Shown here: positions 1 through 7,217 of the stretch, piece after piece
How the letters are laid out: every line of letters starts with the position of its first letter
Numbering within the stretch: the first letter of the stretch is position 1
DNA from: an uncultured Eubacteriales bacterium
GTDB lineage: Bacteria; Bacillota; Clostridia; Oscillospirales; Acutalibacteraceae
DNA: 7,686 bases
Assembly (NCBI GenBank): GCA_900320925.1
Contig: ONUD01000077.1
Span: 1 to 7,686, forward strand
Direction of reading: 5' to 3'
The notes under the pieces: model-generated
What the model was told of the DNA's origin: nothing
Seen by the model: only the letters and a program-made list of their open reading frames with translations
Database searches by the model: none
Translations under genes and position numbers: made by a program

Positions 1-1
1 C

Positions 2-817
2 AAGCCCAGAGGCAGGCGAGGCAACCAACTTTTACCGTCCCCTGTCAAGGTGTGTGCCTTGGAACACGGCATTGCTGTCTATCAGCCCAAAACCCTCAAA
101 GACGGGGAAGCTTTGGACATCATCCGAACGCTTGCTCCCGAGATGATTGTGGTGGTGGCATATGGCAAAATTTTGCCCAAAGAGATACTGGACTATCCGA
201 AGTACGGGTGTGTGAATATTCATGCGTCCCTCCTGCCGGAATACAGGGGGGCTGCCCCTATCCAGCAGGTGCTTCTGGACGGCAGGACAAAAACAGGGGT
301 GACTGCCATGTTAATGGATGTGGGACTGGATACGGGCGATATGCTGATGAAAGCGGAAACTGCCATTGACGAAAACGAAGGGATTGATACCCTGCATGAC
401 AGACTGTCAGAAATGGGAGCAGAACTGCTCATCAAGGTAGTCCACGCCGCAGAGCAGGGAACCCTGCACCCCGAAAAACAGGATGACAGCCGTTCCTCCT
501 ATGTGGGAATGCTGACCAAGGACAGGATGAAAATTGACTTTTCCAAGCCCGCACAGGAGGTGCATAACCTTGTCAGGGCATTGACGGGGACAGCCTTTTT
601 GGACGGAAAACGTGTAAAAATCTACAGAACGCTTGTCAGGCAGGACAGCGGTGAAGCAGGACAGGTACTTTCCCTGCACCCGTTTGTCGTGGCTTGCGGA
701 GAGGGTGCTGTGGAAATCCTCGAAATACAGCCCGAAGGCAAAAAACGAATGTCCGCACAGGATTTTGCCAACGGACTGAAACAGCAGGAACTGAAATTTT
801 CGCTAACAGGAGCGTGA
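2..817 (+). CDS. fmt: Methionyl-tRNA formyltransferase, 5'-truncated by window edge
   Basis: Transfers a formyl group from 10-formyl-tetrahydrofolate to the amino group of Met-tRNA(fMet) in the cytoplasm, making the bacterial initiator tRNA. The reading frame is open from base 2, and its first visible residues (KPRGRRG, then PSPVK) match the family's conserved Q-P-D-x-P-x-GR loop, so the gene starts upstream and roughly the first 35-40 residues are missing. The GTG at 50 is internal, not the start. The catalytic block NIHASLLPEYRGAAPI is present, with Asn at 215-217 and His at 221-223, and the catalytic Asp lies in GLDTGDM at 329-331. The second half (from about base 540) fits the C-terminal OB-like tRNA-binding domain, ending normally at TGA. 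271 codons are visible; full family members have about 310-317 residues. It is followed after 2 nt by rsmB, as in many Bacillota operons where def and priA lie upstream. Confidence 0.97.
   Translation, partial: KPRGRRGNQLLPSPVKVCALEHGIAVYQPKTLKDGEALDIIRTLAPEMIVVVAYGKILPKEILDYPKYGCVNIHASLLPEYRGAAPIQQVLLDGRTKTGVTAMLMDVGLDTGDMLMKAETAIDENEGIDTLHDRLSEMGAELLIKVVHAAEQGTLHPEKQDDSRSSYVGMLTKDRMKIDFSKPAQEVHNLVRALTGTAFLDGKRVKIYRTLVRQDSGEAGQVLSLHPFVVACGEGAVEILEIQPEGKKRMSAQDFANGLKQQELKFSLTGA
808..812 (+). promoter_or_regulatory. Ribosome binding site of rsmB
   Basis: AGGAG lies 7 nt before the ATG at 820 and inside the last codons of fmt. It fixes the rsmB start at 820 rather than at the in-frame upstream start near 694, which would lie deep inside fmt and has no such site. 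Confidence 0.8.
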
Positions 818-819
818 AC

Positions 820-2151
820 ATGACGGAATCATCAAGACAAACCGCCTTTCAAGCATTGATGCGTGTCGAGAGGGACGGTTCCTACTCGAATATCGCACTG
901 GATACGGCACTGTCAAAAAGCAGCCTGTCCCAGCGTGATAAAAGCTTTGTATCCCATCTGTTTTATGGTGTCATCGAAAGGTGCCTGCTGTTGGACTATA
1001 ATATTGCCGCCTATTCCGAGATCCCGCTGAACAAGCTTGATATGGCAGTTTCCGTACTGCTGAAAATGGGACTGTACCAGATTTTTTTCATGGACAGTGT
1101 GCCGGATGCGGCGGCAGTGAATGAAAGTGTCAGGCTTTGCCGTGAGAACGGTTTTGCCAGTGCGGCGGGGTATGTCAACGGTGTGCTTCGTGCAGCGGCA
1201 GAGCATGGCGACCTCAAACTGCCCAATCCCAAAAAGGGAAAAAGCAAATTCTATTCCATCAGCTATTCGTGTCCCGAACGAATCGTCAAACTGTGGCGGC
1301 AAAGCTACGGTGATGAAATGGCAAAGGGCATCCTGATGTCCCTGGAAGAGAAACCGCCTGTGTATATCAGGGTGAATCCCTTAAAGACAAGCGTGCAGGA
1401 GCTGAAAGCCAGCCTGGAACAAGAGGGTGTTGCGGCAGACTGTCATGAGACATTGGTTAAAAACTGCCTGACACTGACCCATACAGGGGCAATCGAAAAT
1501 CTTTCCGCTTATCGGAACGGTTTGTTCCATGTGCAGGACACCGCTTCACAGCTTTGCTGTCAGATGCTGGAGGTAAAGCCCGGACATACAGTTCTGGATG
1601 TCTGTTCCGCCCCCGGCGGCAAGAGTTTTACCCTTGCGGAAATGATGGACAACAAAGGAACCATCATTGCCTGTGATTTGTACAAGGGAAGAGCAGGACT
1701 CATCAAAAGCGGTGCCAAGCGGCTCGGACTCCCTATCATACAGACCTTGACCGGAGATGCCTCCCAAATAGAACTGCCCATGGCGGACAGGGTACTGTGT
1801 GATGTGCCGTGTTCGGGGCTGGGCATTATCCGAAAAAAACCCGAACTGCGGTACAAAGAAGATTTAGGACTGGATACCCTGCCGGATGTGCAGTATGCCA
1901 TTCTGAGCCACTGTGCCGGATTTGTCAAAAGCGGGGGGATTCTGGTGTATTCGACCTGCACCCTCAACCCTTGGGAAAACAACGAGAATGCAAGAAAATT
2001 TCTGGAAGAACATGAAGAATTTGAAGCCTATGCACTGAAGCTGCCTGACGGACTCAAAAGAGGTGTGGAGGAAAATGACAATGAACTGACCCTGTTCCCG
2101 CACCTCAACGGAACGGACGGGTTCTTTATCAGTGCTTTCAGAAGGAAGTGA
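820..2151 (+). CDS. rsmB: 16S rRNA (cytosine-967-C5)-methyltransferase RsmB
   Basis: Methylates C967 (E. coli numbering) of 16S rRNA using S-adenosylmethionine. The protein has 443 residues, the usual family length. Residues 1 to about 135 form the NusB-like all-helical RNA-binding domain. After a linker with SYSCPERIVKLW (from residue 148) comes the Rossmann-type methyltransferase domain. SAM-binding motif I, DVCSAPGGK, spans residues 260-268. Motif IV, DVPCSGLG, carries Cys331, and motif VI, YSTCTLNP, carries Cys380. In this family the motif VI cysteine is the nucleophile and the motif IV cysteine helps release the product; both are present, so the enzyme looks active. The ATG at 820 is chosen because of its AGGAG site and because translation from there begins with the family-like TESSRQTAFQAL. 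It sits 2 nt after fmt and 4 nt before rlmN, so coupling is likely. Many Clostridia place a YugP-type metallopeptidase between fmt and rsmB; none is here. Confidence 0.97.
   Translation: MTESSRQTAFQALMRVERDGSYSNIALDTALSKSSLSQRDKSFVSHLFYGVIERCLLLDYNIAAYSEIPLNKLDMAVSVLLKMGLYQIFFMDSVPDAAAVNESVRLCRENGFASAAGYVNGVLRAAAEHGDLKLPNPKKGKSKFYSISYSCPERIVKLWRQSYGDEMAKGILMSLEEKPPVYIRVNPLKTSVQELKASLEQEGVAADCHETLVKNCLTLTHTGAIENLSAYRNGLFHVQDTASQLCCQMLEVKPGHTVLDVCSAPGGKSFTLAEMMDNKGTIIACDLYKGRAGLIKSGAKRLGLPIIQTLTGDASQIELPMADRVLCDVPCSGLGIIRKKPELRYKEDLGLDTLPDVQYAILSHCAGFVKSGGILVYSTCTLNPWENNENARKFLEEHEEFEAYALKLPDGLKRGVEENDNELTLFPHLNGTDGFFISAFRRK
2144..2148 (+). promoter_or_regulatory. Ribosome binding site of rlmN
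   Basis: GGAAG, within the last codons of rsmB, is 7 nt before the ATG at 2156. It supports that start over the in-frame GTG at 2132, which would overlap rsmB and has no site of its own. Confidence 0.65.
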
Positions 2152-2155
2152 CAAG

Positions 2156-3184
2156 ATGCCCGAAGATATGAAATCCATGACCGAACGGGAACTGAAAGAA
2201 GCATTGGCCGCTATGGGAGAACCTGCCTACAGGGCAGCACAAATCTATCGGTGGCTGCACAGCGGCGTGCAGTCTTTTGATGAAATGACCAATATATCCA
2301 AGAAGCTTCGGGAAAATCTTGTAGAAAAGTACTATATCTCCTATGCGGCTATTGAAAAAAAATTGGTTTCGGATTATGATGATACAAGAAAATATTTATT
2401 TTCCTTCCATGACGGGGAAAGGGTGGAATCGGTGCTGATGAAGTACCGCCACGGCTATACAAGCTGTATCTCCACGCAGGCGGGCTGCAAGATGGGCTGT
2501 ACGTTCTGTGCCACGGGACAGGGCGGCTTTGTCAGAAACCTGACCCCTTCCGAAATGCTCTCCCAGATACAGACCGAACAGAAAGACAACGGGATCCGTA
2601 TCTCCAACGTGGTGCTGATGGGCATGGGTGAACCGCTGGACAATTTTGACAATGTCATGCGGTTTCTGGAACTGGTCAGCAGTGAAAACGGCATGAATAT
2701 CGGCATGAGACATATCTCTCTGTCCACGTGCGGGATCGTGCCGAAAATCTATGAACTGGCAGACAAAAAACTCCAGCTTACATTGTCGGTATCCCTCCAT
2801 GCCCCGAATGACCAAATCAGAAGCCGAACTATGCCCGTGAATCGGAAATATCCGATTGAAACACTGCTCGAAGCGTGCCGTTATTATGCGGAAACAACCA
2901 ACCGGCGTATTTCATTCGAGTATGCGATGATTGACAACGTGAACGACAGCCATGCCTGTGCCGAGGAACTGGCACGGCGGTTGAAAGGAATGCTGTGCCA
3001 TGTCAACCTGATTCCTGTGAATACCGTCAGCGGTACGGGCTACCGCAAAAGCAAAAAAGAACGAATGACCGAATTTATGTCCGTGCTGGAAAGGGCAGGC
3101 ATTGCCGTAACGGTACGCCGCACACTCGGCAGTGACATCAATGCATCCTGCGGACAATTACGCCGCTCGGAAAAGGAGGATTGA
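2156..3184 (+). CDS. rlmN: Dual-specificity 23S rRNA/tRNA adenine-C2 methyltransferase RlmN (radical SAM)
   Basis: Adds a methyl group to C2 of A2503 in 23S rRNA and, in characterised family members, of A37 in some tRNAs. It uses radical SAM chemistry in the cytoplasm. The protein has 342 residues, near the usual 345-365. The N-terminal 90 or so residues form the HhH-like accessory domain (RAAQIYRWLHSG). The 4Fe-4S motif CxxxCxxC is Cys111, Cys115 and Cys118 in GCKMGCTFCATGQGGF. The family's methyl-carrying cysteine pair is also visible: Cys104 (SCISTQAGC), seven residues before the cluster as in E. coli RlmN, and Cys332 in GSDINASCGQLR near the C-terminus. The SAM-binding GMGEPLDN block and the SLSVSLHAPND segment are intact. 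Having both accessory cysteines and ending right after GQLR separates it from Cfr-type resistance enzymes only by overall similarity; its operon position makes housekeeping RlmN the clear call. It ends 1 nt before prpC. Confidence 0.96.
   Translation: MPEDMKSMTERELKEALAAMGEPAYRAAQIYRWLHSGVQSFDEMTNISKKLRENLVEKYYISYAAIEKKLVSDYDDTRKYLFSFHDGERVESVLMKYRHGYTSCISTQAGCKMGCTFCATGQGGFVRNLTPSEMLSQIQTEQKDNGIRISNVVLMGMGEPLDNFDNVMRFLELVSSENGMNIGMRHISLSTCGIVPKIYELADKKLQLTLSVSLHAPNDQIRSRTMPVNRKYPIETLLEACRYYAETTNRRISFEYAMIDNVNDSHACAEELARRLKGMLCHVNLIPVNTVSGTGYRKSKKERMTEFMSVLERAGIAVTVRRTLGSDINASCGQLRRSEKED
3173..3179 (+). promoter_or_regulatory. Ribosome binding site of prpC
   Basis: AAGGAGG, a near-perfect Shine-Dalgarno, overlaps the last codons of rlmN and lies 6 nt before the ATG at 3186. 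It excludes the upstream in-frame start at 3132. Confidence 0.85.
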
Positions 3185-3185
3185 T

Positions 3186-3914
3186 ATGCAAGTATACTCC
3201 GAAAGTGATATAGGACTCGTGAGAAGCTCCAATCAGGACGACTGCCGTACAGGGATATTTCCTGACGGAACCGCATGGGCCGTGGTCTGTGACGGGATGG
3301 GGGGAGCCAACGGGGGCTGTACGGCCAGCCGTGTGGCAGTGGAAACCATTGCCGCCGCACTGCAAAACGGCTATGAAGCCTTGACAGATGAGGACAAACT
3401 GCACGAATTGATGGCATCCGCCGTGCAGGAAGCCAATGGAAAGGTGTATGCCCTGTCACAGGAGGATTTCTCCCTGAGAGGCATGGGAACAACGGTGGTG
3501 GCGGCTGTTGTCAGGGACGGCAGGGTCTATACCGTCCATGCGGGCGACAGCAGGGCATATCTTATTTCCGACGGCACGGTGAAACAGCTGACCAAGGACC
3601 ATTCCATCGTGCAGGAACTGGTCGACATGGGACAAATCACCGAGGAACAGGCAAGGTGCCATCCCCAGAAAAATATCATTACCCGTGCCTTGGGAACAAG
3701 GCGGAATCTGAAAACAGACGATAACCGTGCGGAATTTCCGGAGGGTTCTGTGCTGGTCATCTGCACGGACGGACTTTCAAACTATGTGACAGAGGACAGC
3801 CTGCTTGCATTTGTGAAAACAAGCAAGGGAAGCGAACTGACGGCAAAGCTGATCCATGCCGCCAAACAGCTCGGCGGCAGTGATAATATCACCGTTGCCG
3901 TAATCGAAGGCTGA
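3186..3914 (+). CDS. prpC: PP2C-family Ser/Thr protein phosphatase (PrpC/Stp)
   Basis: Metal-dependent phosphatase that removes phosphate from Ser/Thr residues of PrkC and its substrates in the cytoplasm. The protein has 242 residues; B. subtilis PrpC has about 254. PP2C motifs appear in order: RSSNQDD (Asp18), VCDGMGGANGG (Asp36-Gly37), the GMGTTVVAAVV strand, HAGDSRAYLI, TKDHSIVQELVDMG, CTDGLSNYV (Asp195) and GGSDNITVAV (Asp233). These four acidic positions are the metal ligands of the binuclear Mn/Mg centre, so the active site is complete. There is no signal peptide or membrane segment. The start is fixed by the strong Shine-Dalgarno at 3173-3179. It sits 1 nt after rlmN and 24 nt before the kinase, the standard phosphatase-kinase pair of Bacillota. 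Confidence 0.96.
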   Translation: MQVYSESDIGLVRSSNQDDCRTGIFPDGTAWAVVCDGMGGANGGCTASRVAVETIAAALQNGYEALTDEDKLHELMASAVQEANGKVYALSQEDFSLRGMGTTVVAAVVRDGRVYTVHAGDSRAYLISDGTVKQLTKDHSIVQELVDMGQITEEQARCHPQKNIITRALGTRRNLKTDDNRAEFPEGSVLVICTDGLSNYVTEDSLLAFVKTSKGSELTAKLIHAAKQLGGSDNITVAVIEG

Positions 3915-3922
3915 TGACCTTG

Positions 3923-3929
3923 AAAGGAG
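3923..3929 (+). promoter_or_regulatory. Ribosome binding site serving prkC, with two overlapping ATGs downstream
   Basis: AAAGGAG lies 9 nt before the prkC ATG at 3939 but only 5 nt before another ATG at 3935, which is out of frame and stops after three codons at TAA (3944-3946). The downstream ATG must be the prkC start because only it opens the kinase frame (DKYTGKRLDSRYEI). Confidence 0.7.
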
Positions 3930-3938
3930 CTTTAATGA

Positions 3939-6305
3939 ATGGATAAATACACAGGCAAAAGACTGGACAGCCGTTATGAGATCCGTGAACTGATTGGTGT
4001 CGGCGGCATGGCAATGGTCTACAAGGCATACGACAGTATCGACGATAAGATCGTTGCCATCAAAATACTCAAGGATGAATTTCTCGGCAATGAGGAATTT
4101 ATGCGACGCTTCCGCAATGAATCCAAGGCGATCGCCGTACTTTCCCACCCCAATATCGTCAAGGTGTATGACGTCAGTCTCGGGGACAGGATCCAATATA
4201 TCGTCATGGAATACATTGACGGCATTACCCTCAAAGAGTACATCGGTCAGCAAAAGGTCATCCCCTGGAAAGAGGCAGTGCATTTTACCGTCCAGATCCT
4301 TCAGGCACTCCGTCATGCCCATGAAAAAGGCATCGTCCACAGGGATGTCAAGCCCCAGAATATCATGCTCCTCCAGGACGGCACGATCAAAGTCACGGAT
4401 TTCGGCATTGCCCGCATTACCAATAACGAAACCCGTACCATGACCGACAAAGCCATCGGCTCCGTCCACTACATTGCCCCGGAACAGGCAAGAGGTGCCG
4501 CCGCAGACGGCAAAGCGGATATTTATTCCGTTGGTGTCATGATGTACGAGATGCTCACCGGCAAGCTGCCCTTTGAAGCAGACAATGCCGTGTCGGTTGC
4601 CATCATGCAGATGCAGAATGAACCGACCCCCCTGAGAGAACTGAATGACCAGATCCCGGAGGGCATTGAGCAAATTACCCTGCGTGCCATGAGAAAAGAA
4701 CCTAAACAGCGTTTTGCCGATGCAGGCGAAATGCTGGAGGCTATCGAAACGTTCCGCAGGGATCCCTCTACCAAATTCCACTATACGTACTACGTTGACC
4801 AGGCACCCACCAGAGAAGTGGAATCACTCAACAGTGTCCGTCTTGTCCCTTCGGCGGATACCATATATGAGGACGACTATGACTCCGAGGAAGAAGAGCG
4901 TTCCTCTGCCCGTTCTAAGGCGGCTGTCAAATGGATTACCCTGAGCGTGACACTGCTGGTGCTGGTCATGCTGATCGTATTCATCTTTAATCTGGTACAG
5001 AGCTTCGCCAGAAACACGGATGTCAAAACCGTGGATGTGCCGAGTCTTGTCGGCAAGATGTATGACGACATCGTGCAGAACCAAGACTACAAGTTCAGCT
5101 ATGACATTACCGCCAAATATGACGTGACCAAGCCTGTCAACATCATCCTGGCACAGGATCCCGAAGCAGGCTCCAAACAAATCAAGGAAAATGGTACCAT
5201 CAAACTCACTATCAACAGCAAAAGTACCAAGTTCGAAGTGCCGAAGGTCAAAAACTACCTCGAACAGGAAGCCATTGAAAAACTCGGCAACAAATATTTT
5301 ACCTATGAAGTCAAACGGGTCAACAGCAGTGAAGTCTCCAAGGGCTATGTCGTGAACTGCTCCCCCCAGGAGGGAACCGAACAGGAAATCGGTACCATTA
5401 TTACCCTGATTGTCAGTGACGGCCCTGCCCCCCAACAAATCACCATCCCCGATGTGACGGGCAGAAGCTATGAGGAAGCCAAAAGCGAACTGGAAGCACA
5501 GGGCTTTACTACCCAGCGTTCCACGATTGCCAGTGCTATTACCGCCGGTCAGGTCATCCTCACAGACCCCCTTGCCGGCAATAAAATTACCAAGGGTTCT
5601 CTGGTGACGATTCAGGTCAGCGACGGCAGCAAGATTGTCAGAGGCCTTGACCAGACGGTTGACCTCCCGCAGGACGAATACGCACAGATTACCCTGAAAA
5701 TCTATGTGGACGGTGTACAGACAGAAGAGGTCACCGGTGTCCCGGCAACCGGCTTTAAAAAGACCATCTACCTGGAACCCGACGGAGCAAAGAACCATCA
5801 AAAATCCGTTGTGGTTATGGTAGACGACAAGCGTTATGAAGCCTTTACCTTTGACTTTAAGAACCAGACCGTGACAAGGGATTATCTCAACACGGAATAT
5901 CAGGTCAAACAGGGACCGCCTGATTACTCCGAAGAGGAACCTGAAATTGATGAACTGGCACAAGCCAAGCTGGATGCGATTTATACCATTGAAAACTATC
6001 TGGATATGTCCCTCTACTATGAAAACGACCAGAGCCAGATCCAAACGGACATTGATGACTTTACCGCAAAAATCAACAGTGCCGAATCTGTCGATGATGT
6101 CGGATCCCTCCTTGAGGAAGCCATCGGTAAGCTCGAAAGCATTGAACCGATTCCCGAGGAACCGTCTGAGGAGGAATCTTCTGAAGAAGAAGAGGAGGAA
6201 TCATCAGAGGAGGAAGAAATGCCTGAACCGTCCGAAGAGCCGTCATCAGAACCGATGCTTTTTGAACATATCCGACACGGCTATGATATTCTGTTGGGTC
6301 TTTGA
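3939..6305 (+). CDS. prkC: PASTA-domain eukaryotic-type Ser/Thr protein kinase PrkC with extended C-terminal tail
   Basis: Single-pass membrane kinase that senses cell-wall fragments or lipid II outside and phosphorylates targets inside. It has 788 residues, about 140 more than B. subtilis PrkC. The Hanks kinase domain spans about residues 10-275: Gly-rich loop GVGGMAMVYKAYD (20-32), Lys42 of VAIKIL, catalytic HRDVKPQN with Asp136, DFG at 154-156, and an activation loop with Thr161, Thr165, Thr167 and Thr169 before the APEQ motif. An acidic, Ser-rich juxtamembrane linker leads to one membrane helix at about 332-353. Outside are three PASTA domains (about 365-430, 431-498 and 501-566), each opening with a V/I-P-x-V/L segment. 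A beta-rich, Ig-like region follows (about 570-650), as in B. subtilis PrkC. Beyond that come a helical segment (669-736), a Glu/Ser/Pro-rich tail (738-772) and a hydrophobic end (773-788). Kinase residues are all present, so activity is expected. The extra tail is unusual, and its function is not known to me. Confidence 0.96.
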   Translation: MDKYTGKRLDSRYEIRELIGVGGMAMVYKAYDSIDDKIVAIKILKDEFLGNEEFMRRFRNESKAIAVLSHPNIVKVYDVSLGDRIQYIVMEYIDGITLKEYIGQQKVIPWKEAVHFTVQILQALRHAHEKGIVHRDVKPQNIMLLQDGTIKVTDFGIARITNNETRTMTDKAIGSVHYIAPEQARGAAADGKADIYSVGVMMYEMLTGKLPFEADNAVSVAIMQMQNEPTPLRELNDQIPEGIEQITLRAMRKEPKQRFADAGEMLEAIETFRRDPSTKFHYTYYVDQAPTREVESLNSVRLVPSADTIYEDDYDSEEEERSSARSKAAVKWITLSVTLLVLVMLIVFIFNLVQSFARNTDVKTVDVPSLVGKMYDDIVQNQDYKFSYDITAKYDVTKPVNIILAQDPEAGSKQIKENGTIKLTINSKSTKFEVPKVKNYLEQEAIEKLGNKYFTYEVKRVNSSEVSKGYVVNCSPQEGTEQEIGTIITLIVSDGPAPQQITIPDVTGRSYEEAKSELEAQGFTTQRSTIASAITAGQVILTDPLAGNKITKGSLVTIQVSDGSKIVRGLDQTVDLPQDEYAQITLKIYVDGVQTEEVTGVPATGFKKTIYLEPDGAKNHQKSVVVMVDDKRYEAFTFDFKNQTVTRDYLNTEYQVKQGPPDYSEEEPEIDELAQAKLDAIYTIENYLDMSLYYENDQSQIQTDIDDFTAKINSAESVDDVGSLLEEAIGKLESIEPIPEEPSEEESSEEEEEESSEEEEMPEPSEEPSSEPMLFEHIRHGYDILLGL
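6160..6254 (+). repeat. Low-complexity Glu/Ser-coding purine-rich tract within prkC
   Basis: The + strand is dominated by GAG, GAA and TCN codons that encode runs such as SEEESSEEEEEESSEEEE. It is an imperfect codon-scale repeat and so prone to length variation between strains. It also creates AGGAGG motifs by chance of codon choice, at about 6192 and at 6207-6213. Confidence 0.75.
6207..6221 (+). promoter_or_regulatory. Possible internal ribosome binding site and ATG in the prkC tail
   Basis: GAGGAGG at 6207-6213 is followed after 5 nt by ATG at 6219, in frame with prkC. Initiation here would yield a 28-residue peptide ending at the prkC stop (6303-6305), just before rsgA. The motif may be only a by-product of Glu codons; no evidence of use is visible. 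Confidence 0.25.
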
Positions 6306-6308
6306 TTT

Positions 6309-7178
6309 ATGGACGGCATGATTCTGAAAGCAATCAGCGGCTTCTATTATGTAGAAACCGCTGAAAAGCTGTACGAGTGCAAAGCACGGGGGGCTTTCCG
6401 CAAAAAAGGAATCCGTCCTTGTGTGGGTGACAGGGTGCGTATCAGTACGGCGGAGGACGGTACGGGAACGGTGGAAGAGGTACTTCCCAGAAAAAACTGC
6501 CTTGTCCGTCCTCCTCTTGCCAATCTTGACAGACTGTTCATCGTGTCCTCTGTGGCGGAACCGTCCCCGAACCTGTCCATTATCGACAAAATCACGGCTG
6601 TCGCTGTCAGCAAAAACATCGAGCCTGTCGTGGTATTTACCAAGTCCGATCTGGGCGACTGTACAGAGCTTCTGGAATGCTACCGCCAAGCGGGGATTAC
6701 AGCCTTGTCTTACAGTATCGAAATGGGAGAGGGCAAAGAAGCCATTCTTGCCCTGCTAAAAGGAAAGGTATCCGCTTTTACGGGTAATACGGGGGTCGGC
6801 AAATCTTCCCTGCTCAATTCCCTGTTCCCCGAACTGGCCATTGCTACGGGGGAAATCAGCCGCAAGCTCGGCAGGGGACGCCACACTACTCGTCACAGCG
6901 AATTGTATCCCATCGGCGGCGGTTATGTGGCAGATACCCCCGGCTTTTCCACTGTGGATATCGAACGCTATGAAATGGTGGAGTTGGAGAAAATCCCGTA
7001 CTGCTTTCCCGAATTTGCCCAATACCTTGACAAGTGCCGTTTTACAGGCTGTTCCCATACCGTGGAAAAGGGCTGTGCGGTGCTGGCGGCACTGGCAGAG
7101 GGAAAGATTGTCCCCTCCCGCCATGCCAGCTACCAAGCGATGTATCAGGAAGTGAAAGCCATCCCGAAATGGCATTGA
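6309..7178 (+). CDS. rsgA: Ribosome small-subunit-dependent GTPase RsgA (YjeQ/CpgA)
   Basis: GTPase that binds the maturing 30S subunit and checks the decoding centre late in assembly. The protein has 289 residues; the family has about 290-350. The N-terminal OB fold (about 1-70) begins with ILKAISGFYYVE and includes VGDRVRI. The G domain is circularly permuted, the family hallmark: G4 TKSD (111-114) precedes G1 GNTGVGKSS (159-167), then the GRGRHTTRH segment (G2), then G3 DTPG (209-212). A C-terminal zinc site has Cys243, Cys248, His250 and Cys256 in the arrangement typical of RsgA. The ATG at 6309 (MDGMILK) is 3 nt after the prkC stop and has no clear Shine-Dalgarno; the in-frame ATG at 6318 is an alternative. 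Translation probably depends on coupling to prkC. In B. subtilis this protein is reported as a substrate of PrkC. A terminator follows at once, whereas many relatives continue with rpe and thiN. Confidence 0.96.
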   Translation: MDGMILKAISGFYYVETAEKLYECKARGAFRKKGIRPCVGDRVRISTAEDGTGTVEEVLPRKNCLVRPPLANLDRLFIVSSVAEPSPNLSIIDKITAVAVSKNIEPVVVFTKSDLGDCTELLECYRQAGITALSYSIEMGEGKEAILALLKGKVSAFTGNTGVGKSSLLNSLFPELAIATGEISRKLGRGRHTTRHSELYPIGGGYVADTPGFSTVDIERYEMVELEKIPYCFPEFAQYLDKCRFTGCSHTVEKGCAVLAALAEGKIVPSRHASYQAMYQEVKAIPKWH

Positions 7179-7179
7179 T

Positions 7180-7217
7180 AAAAGCGGAGAATGGCATCAT
7201 GCCGTTCTCCGCTTTTT
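7180..7217 (+). terminator. Rho-independent terminator after rsgA
   Basis: AAAAGCGGAGAATGGCA (7180-7196) pairs with TGCCGTTCTCCGCTTTT (7200-7216). This gives a 17-bp stem with one T-G wobble and the 3-nt loop TCA. A run of five T closes it at 7213-7217. The hairpin starts 1 nt after the rsgA stop. The matching A-run on the 5' side means the opposite strand also ends in T's, so it could work in both directions. The closing A-T pair at the loop may open to give a 5-nt loop. Confidence 0.93.

Noticed and set aside
50..52. GTG as the start of fmt
   Set aside because: The frame is open to the window edge and the residues before it (KPRGRRG...PSPVK) match conserved Fmt sequence, so the true start is outside the window.
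694..819. Upstream in-frame extension of rsmB
   Set aside because: It would overlap fmt by over 120 nt. The ATG at 820 has its own AGGAG site and gives the normal family N-terminus.
2132..2155. GTG start for rlmN eight codons upstream
   Set aside because: It overlaps rsmB and lacks a ribosome binding site, while GGAAG serves the ATG at 2156.
2156..3184. Cfr-type antibiotic resistance methyltransferase
   Set aside because: The gene sits in the housekeeping fmt-rsmB-rlmN-prpC order and its whole sequence reads as RlmN; nothing suggests acquisition.
3777..4781. Long antisense open frame (334 codons) opposite prpC/prkC
   Set aside because: It lies wholly opposite two well-supported conserved genes, shows no recognisable domain or ribosome binding site, and reflects codon bias of the sense strand.
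4824..6044. Very long antisense open frame (406 codons) opposite prkC
   Set aside because: Its composition (many Phe, Asp, Gly, His, Val) is the mirror of the kinase ectodomain codons. No family is recognisable, so it is a shadow frame.
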